Shown here in pieces: positions 8,238 through 17,091 of a DNA stretch of 64,000 bases. The translations under genes were made by a program, and so were the position numbers. Origin of the DNA: RUG14515 sp045117995 (GTDB lineage Bacteria; Bacillota_I; Bacilli_A; RFN20; CAG-826); contig JBGUOH010000004.1 in NCBI GenBank assembly GCA_045117995.1, forward strand, positions 1-64,000. Reading direction: 5' to 3'. Positions within the stretch are counted from its first letter, which is position 1, and each line of letters opens with the position of its first letter. The notes below the pieces were generated by a model, which saw only the letters and a list, made by a program, of their open reading frames with translations, was not told the DNA's origin and searched no databases.

Positions 8238-9374
8238 TTATTCGTCCATCACTTGCTTTAATGGAATCTTCCTCATTAAATAGCCATAAATGAGCATAAT
8301 TCCTTCATAAACGATGATGAACGCTCCTAATGTGATAAAGAACATTGGCCAATCAAATTTATAATCTGGCACATTAGCGACATCTTTAAAAACCACACTG
8401 ACCATAATCTTTAATAAGCCAAATTGGTATAACGTACCCACAACAAAACCAATATATGCAGCGGGACGATAGCAATCTAAGACTGCTCTTTTACAGCTAA
8501 AGCCGTCATAACCAAAGACACGCATCATCGCGATACTCTTTTGATTGAAACGAATCACTGTGGAAGTAGCGATATATAAAGTAGTGAACGCTAACACGAC
8601 ACCAATGATAAATATCATTAAGCCCATCATCACACTTGCTAATTCATCCATGCTCGTGGACATCTGAATCATCGCAGAAAAGCAGAATGATGATAACGCA
8701 ATTAAGAACACTAGTGTCTTTCTACTTCTTAAAACAGAACTCTTCATCTCTTTAACAAAGTTACCTTTATCTTTACCATCAGTGTTTTTACCTTTAGATT
8801 TAGTGATACCTTTGATCAAATTAACTGTTGGTTGGTTGAGTTTCTTCACGCTATAGAAGATAGCGATTAAACCAAACGCAATCGTTGGCGCTAATACCAA
8901 AATAGCGAATAGTTCAAAATGGACATGAATATCAACATGAGGAATTAAATCTGTTTGATTTTGCATGTGATAGTACATCGGCATAATCGCAAATGATAAT
9001 AAATAGCCCAATAAACACCCTATAAAGATGCTTAACGCAAAGATTGAGAAACTCTTCGCAATTTTAAAATTCGAGTAACCAAGCGCCTTTAAAATGCCAA
9101 TTTGCTTAGAATGGCTATCAATGTAGTGCTTGATGTAGAAGAAAAGCATGACAAGAGAAGTCACTGATAAGCATCCACCAGAACAAGCACAACACACAAC
9201 GCCTGTACTGACATAGGCATCATATAAAGCTTTTCCCGCAGGATCAGTAACTAAACTCTCAACACCTTTTAGATCTATGAGGTAATTCATAAACATGCCA
9301 CACACGCATATCGCGCAGCACATCATGATAGATATACCAAATAGTTTAATGCTGTCTTTAAAACTAACGACCAT
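8238..9374 (-). CDS. FtsX-family ABC transporter permease
   Basis: A 378-aa membrane protein with two FtsX-like halves, each opening with a cytoplasmic amphipathic stretch (QIGILKALGYSNFKIAKS; KSIAMMRVFGYDGFSCK), and about eight membrane segments. Unlike MacB it lacks a large periplasmic-type domain. The N-terminal segments are unusually Cys-rich (CCAICVC; CCACSGGC). Its start overlaps the end of the ATPase gene; I chose the second ATG because GGATGG sits 8 nt upstream. It is the third gene of a TetR-ATPase-permease operon and probably a drug or peptide exporter. Confidence 0.8.
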   Translation of the reverse strand: MVVSFKDSIKLFGISIMMCCAICVCGMFMNYLIDLKGVESLVTDPAGKALYDAYVSTGVVCCACSGGCLSVTSLVMLFFYIKHYIDSHSKQIGILKALGYSNFKIAKSFSIFALSIFIGCLLGYLLSFAIMPMYYHMQNQTDLIPHVDIHVHFELFAILVLAPTIAFGLIAIFYSVKKLNQPTVNLIKGITKSKGKNTDGKDKGNFVKEMKSSVLRSRKTLVFLIALSSFCFSAMIQMSTSMDELASVMMGLMIFIIGVVLAFTTLYIATSTVIRFNQKSIAMMRVFGYDGFSCKRAVLDCYRPAAYIGFVVGTLYQFGLLKIMVSVVFKDVANVPDYKFDWPMFFITLGAFIIVYEGIMLIYGYLMRKIPLKQVMDE

Positions 9375-9376
9375 AA

Positions 9377-10069
9377 TTACCATCCAATCTCATAAGCGGA
9401 TTTCTTCACCTTGTTCGTAGTGGAATCGATAATCTTACCGCTGTTCATTCTAATAATACGGTCCGCTGTTTCAGCGATATTCGCGTTATGGGTCACCATA
9501 ATCATGGTAAAGCCTTGTTCTTTTTGTAATTTGATAATGTAATCAAGAACTAAACGACCAGTCTTTTCATCAAGCGCACCAGTGGGTTCGTCTAAAAATA
9601 AAACCCTTGGTTTCTTGGCTAACGCTCTTGCGATTGCGACACGTTGTTGTTCGCCGCCACTAAGTTCAGAAGGGAACTTCTTTCTTTTCTCTTCTAGGCC
9701 TACAGCTTTGATATAAGGAAGGATGTCTTTATTGTTCGCTAAATCCGCACCCATTCTAACGTTCTTCTCCACATTAAGGTGTGGAAGTAAGTAATACTGT
9801 TGAAAGATAAAAGCGGTATTCTCTTTACGGAATTTGGTTAATTCTTTCTCTTTCATATTTTCAATATGCATGTCGTTATAAGCAACTGATCCTCCATCGA
9901 TAGTTTCAAGTCCGGACATGACATTAAGTAGTGTTGATTTGCCAGAACCAGAAGCCCCTAAAATCACAACGAATTCCCCATCATTAATATCAAGAGACAC
10001 TTCGTCTAAGGCTTTAAATAGGCTTTGGTCCTTACCATAGTATTTTGTTAAATGTTTAATAGTAATCAT
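9377..10069 (-). CDS. ABC transporter ATP-binding protein (LolD/MacB class)
   Basis: A 230-aa ATPase with Walker A GASGSGKSTLLN, Q-loop FQQYYLLPHL, signature LSGGEQQRVAIARAL, Walker B VLFLDEPTGALD and H-loop VTHN, typical of ATPases serving FtsX-type permeases. It sits 5 bp after the TetR gene and touches the permease gene, so the three are one operon. Confidence 0.88.
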   Translation of the reverse strand: MITIKHLTKYYGKDQSLFKALDEVSLDINDGEFVVILGASGSGKSTLLNVMSGLETIDGGSVAYNDMHIENMKEKELTKFRKENTAFIFQQYYLLPHLNVEKNVRMGADLANNKDILPYIKAVGLEEKRKKFPSELSGGEQQRVAIARALAKKPRVLFLDEPTGALDEKTGRLVLDYIIKLQKEQGFTMIMVTHNANIAETADRIIRMNSGKIIDSTTNKVKKSAYEIGW

Positions 10070-10074
10070 GATGG

Positions 10075-10644
10075 TTATTTTCCAATCTTTTCTTTTAATA
10101 AGGATTTAAATACTTCAGTGAGCATATTGCCAATTTCTTCTCCGCTGAATTTGCACATGCTTGTCGCACACAATGTGGCAATGCCGTGCGAATAGATCCA
10201 CAAGTGTCTATAGAGCATAATGGCCTCATCTTTAGAGACGGGATAGTTATCAGTAATTGAATTCACAATCGCGTCATAGTTATCTTCAATCTCAGGAAGA
10301 ATCTTATTAACACCCAAATCTTCTTTTTGCTTACTCATAAAGAGTAATTGGAATAGTTTTGGCTCTTTAACCGCGAACATAATATAGGCTTGACCAACAC
10401 CTCTAAAGGCGATAGCTTCCTTTAAACCGTTTTGGACATATTCGCTATAGATTTGACGAGCCTTTTCTTCAATACCTTCCATGACTTCATTCATATTTTG
10501 GAAAGTGGTGAAGATTGGTCTAGCGGAACTCTTTAAATACTTGCCGATTTCTCTAGCGGTAACAGCGGAGATATCTCTTTCTCTAAGGATTGCTAATCCT
10601 GCATTAATAATTTCTTCTTTTGTAAACTTTGCTCTTGGAGGCAT
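10075..10644 (-). CDS. TetR/AcrR-family transcriptional regulator
   Basis: A 189-aa protein with an N-terminal TetR helix-turn-helix (FTKEEIINAGLAILRERDISAVTAREIGKYL) and a helical ligand domain. AAAGGAG lies 7 nt before the ATG. A perfect 14-bp palindrome immediately upstream (10660-10673) overlaps a candidate -10, so it most likely autorepresses and controls the following ABC transporter genes. The inducer is unknown. Confidence 0.85.
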   Translation of the reverse strand: MPPRAKFTKEEIINAGLAILRERDISAVTAREIGKYLKSSARPIFTTFQNMNEVMEGIEEKARQIYSEYVQNGLKEAIAFRGVGQAYIMFAVKEPKLFQLLFMSKQKEDLGVNKILPEIEDNYDAIVNSITDNYPVSKDEAIMLYRHLWIYSHGIATLCATSMCKFSGEEIGNMLTEVFKSLLKEKIGK

Positions 10645-10659
10645 AAACCGCTCCTTTCT

Positions 10660-10673
10660 AAAACACGTGTTTT
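10660..10673. promoter_or_regulatory. Probable TetR operator and promoter -10
   Basis: AAAACACGTGTTTT is a perfect 14-bp palindrome directly upstream of the RBS of the TetR gene. It overlaps TATAAA read on the minus strand (10676-10671), the position expected for an autorepressor site. Confidence 0.6.
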
Positions 10674-10861
10674 ATAACGTTCGTTTTAGTTTAAGATTAA
10701 ATGACTCAAAAAGTCAAGATTATTACAAACAATAAACATACTTAAATAAATGTAATGTCTAGATGTTTTCTTTTTGTCGAATTTATCGCCTTGGCCATGC
10801 TAAACTGATGTACGGTCATCACCATTTAATGGTTATGATCGTATTTTTTTGGAGTTTCAAC

Positions 10862-11812
10862 ATGTTAAAATTCATCATCAATGCACTCGCTAATTACGAG
10901 TTCACCTTCGAGAAGACCAGTGCTTATGGTCATGTCGATGGTTACGAGGTCAACCTTGTTAACGATTTATCTGTACAAGGTGTCCCTGTCATCTATTTTT
11001 CAACATTCCTTTCTCAAACAAAGAAAAACGAGTTCGCTATCAAAATGAACGCGAGAAAGTTCCCAATGGTCACTGTTTTACCATTTGAATTTGGTGTCGC
11101 AGTGAAAGTGCAAGTTTGGGTTTCCAAACAATGGGAAAAGAAAATCCCAGAAGTCATGAAGGCTGCTCTTGAGATCTTACAAGAATTAGAAGCCCCTAAG
11201 TGTGATGTCTGTCCACAATCAGGCGAAAGACTTGATGAAGCAGAAGCCAAGCTTTTCAAGCTTCCAAACACCCAAATCAAGATTCGCTTAACAAACGCTG
11301 CTGTTGAAGCGGTTAATAGTGCAATCGTTAAAAGCAACGAGGATTTCAAAGCCGCACCAAACAATTACTTCAAAGGTTTCTTAGGCATCTTACTTGGCGC
11401 TATCGTCGGTGTTATTCTTACCGTCATTTTCTCACTTGTTGGTTTTGTGACCATGATTGCCCCAGCTGTTTCTATCCTTCTCGGCACATTCTTATATAAG
11501 AAATTTGGTGGTAAACCAAATGCCGTCATGATTGTTATGACATTCGTGACCACAATCGTGGTGATCCTCGGTGTCTTATTCTTAATGTATATCGCCGCCG
11601 CTGATACAGTGTGTGCAATGCCAGAAGTTCAAAATTCAATTGGCTATTATAAAGGTATGGATGCCTTCAAATACTGCATGGAAAATTCACAAGAGTTTAA
11701 GACAGGCTTCACATTAGATATCGTCTTAAACATCATCTTCATCCTTGCTGCGGAAGGTTTATCCGTTTATACCTTAGTGAGACAAATCCGTCGTCCAAAA
11801 GCTATTGCTTAA
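10862..11812 (+). CDS. Unknown protein with C-terminal membrane domain
   Basis: A 316-aa protein that I do not recognise. The first 170 residues are soluble and include a CDVCPQSG segment that could bind metal. The C-terminal half has three or four membrane helices (about 195-260 and 285-305). The frame is open upstream to 10763, but TTGGAG just before the ATG at 10862 supports the shorter start. It is monocistronic. Confidence 0.65.
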   Translation: MLKFIINALANYEFTFEKTSAYGHVDGYEVNLVNDLSVQGVPVIYFSTFLSQTKKNEFAIKMNARKFPMVTVLPFEFGVAVKVQVWVSKQWEKKIPEVMKAALEILQELEAPKCDVCPQSGERLDEAEAKLFKLPNTQIKIRLTNAAVEAVNSAIVKSNEDFKAAPNNYFKGFLGILLGAIVGVILTVIFSLVGFVTMIAPAVSILLGTFLYKKFGGKPNAVMIVMTFVTTIVVILGVLFLMYIAAADTVCAMPEVQNSIGYYKGMDAFKYCMENSQEFKTGFTLDIVLNIIFILAAEGLSVYTLVRQIRRPKAIA

Positions 11813-11836
11813 TTAAATTAAGGATATAATAAAAAG

Positions 11837-11863
11837 CCCCAAGATTTATCGCTTGGGGTTTTT
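11837..11863. terminator. Bidirectional intrinsic terminator
   Basis: CCCCAAG (11837-11843) pairs with CTTGGGG (11852-11858), flanked by A-rich and T-rich arms that extend the stem. It serves both convergent genes. Confidence 0.85.
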
Positions 11864-13562
11864 ATTTAACAATGAAGTGGTGAGGATCGTTCTTACCACA
11901 CGTTGGATCAACGCCAGAATTCTCTTTAGCGTCAGTCGCATCGATGTAGTATTTAACTTCATCTCCGCTTTTAAGACCTTTAAGGAAGAAGGTGTAGTTA
12001 GAAGTATCTAAGTACTTATTCATCTCGCTTCTTCTATATTTACCACCGTTTACTGAGTAGTGGATACTGACTGTTTCTAAATCTTCACCAGCGTAGGACA
12101 CGATATTAGCCTTGATGAGATATTGTTCTTGTAAAGCAACTTCACCAGTCAACACATCACGTGAATCAATAAAGACCATATTTTGTTTAGGCACTTCGTG
12201 AGTACGGCAGTGCAAGGCGTCTGTATTTAAGAACTCACGTCCATAATAATCGTTTTTAAAGCCTTCAATACCTTGGACGTCATAACCCGGTAATGCTTCT
12301 TTATAGACGTTGATTGCGTTTTGGTTATATGTGGCATTATCCCCTAATGGCATATAGACATGTCCATTAGCGATTAATGAATTGGTGTAAGGGGCTACCA
12401 CGCTACCTCCAGGTTCATCGATACGATAGACACGATAGTTATAACCATAGGCACATTTAGTGTTCGCTAGTTCATTAGCGACTTGTTCATAGTATTGGTA
12501 ACGGGAATTACTCTTTGGCAATCTCGCAACGATAATCTTATCTGGTGCGACAATCTTGCCCCAGCAGTCAATGTGCGCGATATAGTCACCTTGTGGGTCG
12601 ATAGTGATAACGTAGTTATCAGTACCAGTATATGACTTCATTTGGTTTCTGACATTTGTTTCGTTATTGTTATTTTCAGAGACCACTAAATCGTCACTAA
12701 AAGCGGTGCCTCTTCCATCTTGCATTAAGTTACCACCAGTATGGGTGATAGACATTTTGGAATATGGAATATCAAAGTAAGTTGCTAGTTTAGAAGGCAC
12801 AGCGTTTTGTTCATATCTAGGACGGTTATATGTGAAGTCCACAATAGATAATTGTTTGTTATTAAAAACATAGAACGGAGAGAAGTCTCTCACCCAATAG
12901 CCATAGTCATCATCAATTGGCATATCTAAGAAAGTCACGTTATTAACATTAACACCTGCGTTAGTTAAATCGCTTCTTGCTTGTGTGATACGTGAACGAT
13001 TACTGCTATCTGGATTAACTAAAAGTAAAACTTTATTGTCTTTAGCGATAGCCTTATAAGCGCTTAAAGGCATATTGTTTGGATAACACATCTTCACCAT
13101 CTCACATGGTTCAAATTCACCAGGCATTCTCAAAGAGAAATCTTCAATTACTTCATAGCCCTCTAGTGGATTAACAGGTGGAATTTCGCTTGAACTAGAA
13201 GAACTTGAACTACTTGATGATGGTGTAGATGAGCTACTTGAAGGAATGCTACTAGACGAGGATGAACTTGAAGTAGAAGAACTACTAGAAGAAGAACTGC
13301 TACTAGAAGAACTAGATGTACTGCTACTTGTTGATGAAGAAGTCACACTGCTGGAAGTAGAAACAACCGAGGATGTGCTTGAACTTTCAATTCTTGAAGT
13401 AGTGGTTTCATTAGATGTAGACGTGCTTGCACTTTCTTCTTTGCTTTCAGTACTAGAAGAAGAACTAAAACTAGAAGAACTATTAATACTCCCCACATTA
13501 CATGAGGAGAGAATAAATCCGGTTAATAATGCGATAGCGCTTAAGACACGTCTCTTTTTCAT
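11862..13562 (-). CDS. Secreted peptidylarginine/agmatine deiminase-like lipoprotein
   Basis: A 566-aa lipoprotein. Residues 1-21 are a signal with lipobox FILSSC. A nearly pure Ser linker spans about 28-125. A PAD_porph/agmatine-deiminase catalytic domain covers about 140-465, and an Ig-like domain about 475-566. The guanidine-deiminase catalytic set is present: Asp in YWVRDFSP (about 224), His and Asp in HIDCWGK (about 329/331) and Cys in ALHCRTHEVP (about 451). Cytosolic agmatine deiminases lack signal peptide and Ig domain; the layout instead recalls the citrullinating enzyme PPAD of Porphyromonas. The likely reaction is hydrolysis of peptidyl- or free arginine groups to citrulline plus ammonia at the cell surface. 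TATAAT lies 9 nt before the ATG, so the leader is almost absent. Confidence 0.8.
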   Translation of the reverse strand: MKKRRVLSAIALLTGFILSSCNVGSINSSSSFSSSSSTESKEESASTSTSNETTTSRIESSSTSSVVSTSSSVTSSSTSSSTSSSSSSSSSSSSSSTSSSSSSSSIPSSSSSTPSSSSSSSSSSSEIPPVNPLEGYEVIEDFSLRMPGEFEPCEMVKMCYPNNMPLSAYKAIAKDNKVLLLVNPDSSNRSRITQARSDLTNAGVNVNNVTFLDMPIDDDYGYWVRDFSPFYVFNNKQLSIVDFTYNRPRYEQNAVPSKLATYFDIPYSKMSITHTGGNLMQDGRGTAFSDDLVVSENNNNETNVRNQMKSYTGTDNYVITIDPQGDYIAHIDCWGKIVAPDKIIVARLPKSNSRYQYYEQVANELANTKCAYGYNYRVYRIDEPGGSVVAPYTNSLIANGHVYMPLGDNATYNQNAINVYKEALPGYDVQGIEGFKNDYYGREFLNTDALHCRTHEVPKQNMVFIDSRDVLTGEVALQEQYLIKANIVSYAGEDLETVSIHYSVNGGKYRRSEMNKYLDTSNYTFFLKGLKSGDEVKYYIDATDAKENSGVDPTCGKNDPHHFIVK

Positions 13563-13658
13563 AACCCAATTATTATAGAATAATTCTTTGATAAATAAAT
13601 AAAATATTATTAGCGGTTTTCTTGTTTATGCTCGTCTTATAAGTAGGAGGGCAAAAAT

Positions 13659-14084
13659 ATGAAACTTACTAAACTAGTGTTTGTCTCGACTTCTTTATTA
13701 TCACTTTTCCTTGTGGGATGCACTGATGGGGTTTCTATTAAATGCAACTGTGCAAGATCATCCTCTCTTATTACAGGAACAGTGAATAATAATACATCGA
13801 TCCTTCAAGCGCCAGTTGGTGCTTGGCCAATTAATATCATTGATGAAGGAAATCATATTTATGATAAAGAGCAAATCCAAGGAAGATATTACCATCCTGG
13901 TCTATCAGTTACACTTCACGCTCATCCAATTGAAAACGCTGATTTAGCGATGTACGCAAACGGCAAATATCAATGCATTCAAACAGAAGTTACAATCGAA
14001 AATGAGACCATTTGGGAATACGTTTTTAATGTTGCTGATGTTGGTGTAAATACCCTCGAATTTAAAGTCGTAAATAGAGCCTAA
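13659..14084 (+). CDS. Small lipoprotein of unknown function
   Basis: A 141-aa protein with a signal peptide ending in lipobox LFLVGC (Cys 21), then CNC and a compact beta-rich domain. Family not recognised. TAGGAGGG precedes the ATG. It is divergent from the deiminase lipoprotein gene. Confidence 0.7.
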   Translation: MKLTKLVFVSTSLLSLFLVGCTDGVSIKCNCARSSSLITGTVNNNTSILQAPVGAWPINIIDEGNHIYDKEQIQGRYYHPGLSVTLHAHPIENADLAMYANGKYQCIQTEVTIENETIWEYVFNVADVGVNTLEFKVVNRA

Positions 14085-14161
14085 CCGATTTCTCCGATTT
14101 TTATTGATTTTTTCAAAGAAAAATGAATAAATAATATTGGAAAATAGAGGAGGTAATTCGT

Positions 14162-14638
14162 ATGTTAAGAAGTAGTCAACCAACAGCCCCAAAAGCTTAC
14201 TTTATTCTTGGTGCGGGAGTGTTCTTTTTGCTTATGCTTATCACCTTCTTAGTCGCAGCCGGTGGCTTTGTTTCGGAATTCACCATTTTGTATGTCATCT
14301 TTATTTCCGCTTCTGTCGGTTTCATTATTTGGGGCACTGTTATGCTCATCCAACGCAAAACTAGTATCAGAGCAGGTGCTTTGGGCAAAACCGCGACTTG
14401 TGTTGTGGTGGAAAAAAGAGCCGTTGGTCGTCGTTATGGTGGTGTAGACTTCTACGTTACAGTAATGTTTGTTGACCAAAACAGTGGTGAATCCATCGAA
14501 CACGACGCTATCGTCAGTGAAGATTTCTATACCGATGTCAAAAACGGTGACAAGCTTGAATGCCGTGTTTATGGCAAGAGTTGCTATCTCGATCCTGAAA
14601 AAGCAAAACATGTTGTCACTGTAGAAGAAGAATTTTAA
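14162..14638 (+). CDS. Two-helix membrane protein, DUF3592-like
   Basis: A 158-aa protein with two membrane helices (about 13-34 and 43-65) and a C-terminal beta domain (TATCVVVEKRAVGRRYGG ... DFYTDVKNGDKLECRVYG) reminiscent of DUF3592 proteins. AGAGGAGG precedes the ATG. Function unknown. Confidence 0.65.
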   Translation: MLRSSQPTAPKAYFILGAGVFFLLMLITFLVAAGGFVSEFTILYVIFISASVGFIIWGTVMLIQRKTSIRAGALGKTATCVVVEKRAVGRRYGGVDFYVTVMFVDQNSGESIEHDAIVSEDFYTDVKNGDKLECRVYGKSCYLDPEKAKHVVTVEEEF

Positions 14639-14652
14639 CGTGACTTTATCTT

Positions 14653-14677
14653 GTCCTTGTTTCATAATTACAAGGAC
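14653..14677 (+). promoter_or_regulatory. Hairpin sequestering the RBS of the next gene
   Basis: GTCCTTGT (14653-14660) pairs perfectly with ACAAGGAC (14670-14677) around a 9-nt loop. The distal arm contains the AAGGA Shine-Dalgarno for the ATG at 14680, so the stem would mask translation initiation. There is no T-run, so it is not a terminator. Confidence 0.5.
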
Positions 14678-14679
14678 GC

Positions 14680-15438
14680 ATGAAGAATACGATTAGTTAT
14701 AAAAAATTCTTTGTTATTACCAGCATTCTCATCTGTTTTATGATGTTTTTAGCGATCGTTTTGACCGCTTTTTTCATTGAAACAATGAATGACTATACAA
14801 ATTATCTCAATACCTACTTCAATCAAGAAAGAGAAGAAGGCTTTGTGATTGCCCAACCTGTTGTTCTTAATACTCCAATTGATGAAGGTCGAGAATTTGC
14901 GTTTAATACCGCTTTAATTGTTATGCCAATTATTGGCACAATCCTCACCGTCGGATTATGCGCTTTATATATGGTTTGCCACACTAAGGAAGTAGACCCA
15001 AAAGAAAGACAACGCATCACCCATCATTACATTAGTTTTCTTAACGCTGGATTAGCGTTTATCTTAATGTCATTTTTAGAATATTCATTTGGTAAAAACG
15101 CGATATTCGCTGGCTATACTGCCTTTGGCAGAGCCTTCAGTGGTCTCATTAGATGCTTCATCATGTTCTTTGGTATTCGATTTGTCTTTTTAATCGCTCA
15201 AATTATCACCGAACGCAAGACCATGAAAAGAAGAGAAATGATGGTTAGAGGCATCTACTGTATTGCTTCAATCACTGTCTTTGTTTTCTACACATTATTA
15301 GCGATTCAATATCAGCCAAAAACCGATACAGCGTACACAACTGTCTTAGGCTTTATTGTTGTGCCAATTTGCATTTTTATCTTTGAAGGCATACTCCTTT
15401 ATTTCAAAATCATCGATCGAAGAGAAATCAAAGATTAG
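14680..15438 (+). CDS. Multi-pass membrane protein of unknown function
   Basis: A 252-aa protein with about six membrane helices and a long extracytoplasmic loop after helix 1. Family not recognised. It follows the 158-aa membrane protein by 41 bp and may be co-transcribed. Its Shine-Dalgarno lies in the 14653-14677 hairpin. Confidence 0.65.
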   Translation: MKNTISYKKFFVITSILICFMMFLAIVLTAFFIETMNDYTNYLNTYFNQEREEGFVIAQPVVLNTPIDEGREFAFNTALIVMPIIGTILTVGLCALYMVCHTKEVDPKERQRITHHYISFLNAGLAFILMSFLEYSFGKNAIFAGYTAFGRAFSGLIRCFIMFFGIRFVFLIAQIITERKTMKRREMMVRGIYCIASITVFVFYTLLAIQYQPKTDTAYTTVLGFIVVPICIFIFEGILLYFKIIDRREIKD

Positions 15439-15496
15439 TTATTTATTCGTCACCCCTAGTGTTCTATAATAAATTTGACATAAGGGGGAGCTTATA

Positions 15497-15718
15497 ATGG
15501 CTAAAAAGGGTAGTAAGGATTATTTCGGTTTTCCTTGGATATTGAGCGTTATTTTTGCAATATTCCCACCAACATCTTTGATTTTTGGTATCATCACCAG
15601 ATTTAAAGAAGGTCACTGGGTCTGCGCTTTATTCCGTATTTTCTTTGGTTGGAACATCATCTGGTTATTAGACTTAATCTGCATGATCTTCGCACACCAT
15701 ATCTTCAAATTATTCTAA
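15497..15718 (+). CDS. Small two-helix membrane protein
   Basis: A 73-aa protein, basic N-terminus (MAKKGSKD) followed by two hydrophobic segments rich in Phe, Trp and Ile. GGGGGAG precedes the ATG and TATAAT lies at 15465-15470. It is monocistronic with its own terminator, which supports a real small gene. Function unknown. Confidence 0.65.
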   Translation: MAKKGSKDYFGFPWILSVIFAIFPPTSLIFGIITRFKEGHWVCALFRIFFGWNIIWLLDLICMIFAHHIFKLF

Positions 15719-15737
15719 TTTGATAAGCTGAATATTA

Positions 15738-15761
15738 GAGGCGGGTTTATAGCCCGCTTTT
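15738..15761 (+). terminator. Intrinsic terminator
   Basis: GCGGG (15741-15745) pairs with CCCGC (15753-15757), extended by A-U and G-U pairs, and is followed by a T-run. Confidence 0.7.
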
Positions 15762-15784
15762 AAAGTGACTAAAAAGAGAACTAA

Positions 15785-15813
15785 TTGAAAATTATTTATC
15801 TTTTTTCTATAAT
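15785..15813 (+). promoter_or_regulatory. Consensus promoter giving a leaderless thrE transcript
   Basis: TTGAAA (15785-15790), a 17-bp spacer and TATAAT (15808-15813). The start codon begins at 15820, exactly where transcription should initiate, and no Shine-Dalgarno fits in between. Confidence 0.7.
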
Positions 15814-15819
15814 ATCGCC

Positions 15820-17091
15820 ATGAAAAGAATTGATTACATTTTAGACTTTTGTAAGGAACTCGGTAAGCAGATGATTGTCTGCGGCGCTAACATCGAAAGA
15901 GTGGATCTCTGTATCGAACACCTCTGCCATGCTTATGGTTTACACGATGTGACATGTGCTAACTTAACGACACGTATTTCTATCTCCGCGAAAGACGAAG
16001 AAAAGAATTACGCTCATCGTCAAACTGACATTCCCCCACAAGCATTTAACTTGGAAAGACTAAAAAAGCTCAATCACTTGTATTATCACGTTAAAGAAAA
16101 TACACCAGACGAAAAGACTCTTTACGATTTACTCCACGCTGTTAAATCTAATGACTTCCCATGGTGGATTATGCTCGGTGGTTATTTAGTAGCCATGGCC
16201 GCATTAGCAAGAATCTTCCTTGCCGGTCCAGCGGAATTATTAATCGTGGAATTAAATACCGCGTTACTATTCTTCCTTGGCAAATTATCTTCCAAGATTA
16301 GGCTTAATAAAATCGTCACAAACTTTGTTTGTATGCTTTTGTGTTCGATGATAGCCATCTTGTTCTTTGCTGCAGGATTTATAAATAACTTCTATATAGT
16401 CATCATTACAAACGCCTTCTTCCTGATACCAGGTATTCAAATGGTTAACTGCGCAAGAAACTTATTGTGCGGCAATGAAATGAATGGTGTTATCGATTTA
16501 TTAAAAGTGCTTTTAGAAGTTTGCACAATTGTCGCTGGCATGGCGGCAGCTTACGCGATGCTCGGTAATTTAGCGGGTGAACTTTTAATCCAAGATTTCA
16601 TTACCGCTTTAGGACAAAATAGTTTATTACGTTCCTTTGAACTAGTGGGACTCTCATTTATTGCTTCCGCTGGGTTTGGTATTGTCTTTAACATCCAATG
16701 GAAAGATTTAGTTTATGCCGCTATCGGTGGCATGATTGTGAGAATCGTTTATCTTTCCTTACAAGCAGCTTTACCAGCGTATCGCTTCGTCTTTACCATT
16801 GTCGCTGCTTTCTGTGCTGCTTTATATTCAGAAATCTTAGCGTTAGTGAAAAAAGAACCATCTGTTTTATATAGATATCCTTCTATCATCCCACTTATTC
16901 CTGGTGACTTATTCTTCTATGTCGCTGCTGGTATCATTTGGGGTAACACTGATTTAATCGCAGAGCACGGACCAGCATTAGGTCTAGTTCTCATTGGTAT
17001 TTCCTTAGGTTTCGTCTTATGTTCGACAATCGTCCACTATATTAGAAAATTTAAATTCTTAAGGAATTACAGCGATGAAGCCAAACAATAA
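15820..17091 (+). CDS. ThrE-family threonine/serine exporter (fused form)
   Basis: A 423-aa protein. The N-terminal soluble ThrE-type domain (about 1-115; CGANIERVDLCIEHLCHAYG, then LTTRISIS) is followed by about ten membrane helices, including the family motif LIPGIQMVNCARNLLCGNEMNG. Both ThrE and ThrE_2 portions are in one chain; many Firmicutes use two separate subunits. It would export threonine or serine across the cytoplasmic membrane. The mRNA looks leaderless. Its last 17 bp overlap the next gene. Confidence 0.85.
   Translation: MKRIDYILDFCKELGKQMIVCGANIERVDLCIEHLCHAYGLHDVTCANLTTRISISAKDEEKNYAHRQTDIPPQAFNLERLKKLNHLYYHVKENTPDEKTLYDLLHAVKSNDFPWWIMLGGYLVAMAALARIFLAGPAELLIVELNTALLFFLGKLSSKIRLNKIVTNFVCMLLCSMIAILFFAAGFINNFYIVIITNAFFLIPGIQMVNCARNLLCGNEMNGVIDLLKVLLEVCTIVAGMAAAYAMLGNLAGELLIQDFITALGQNSLLRSFELVGLSFIASAGFGIVFNIQWKDLVYAAIGGMIVRIVYLSLQAALPAYRFVFTIVAAFCAALYSEILALVKKEPSVLYRYPSIIPLIPGDLFFYVAAGIIWGNTDLIAEHGPALGLVLIGISLGFVLCSTIVHYIRKFKFLRNYSDEAKQ

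Noticed and set aside
10763..10861. 33-codon N-terminal extension of the 316-aa membrane protein
   Set aside because: It has no RBS and low-complexity content, while TTGGAG precedes the internal ATG at 10862.
13246..13578. 110-codon plus-strand frame rich in Glu and Leu
   Set aside because: It is the antisense of the poly-Ser linker of the deiminase lipoprotein, where the repetitive codons leave the opposite frame open.
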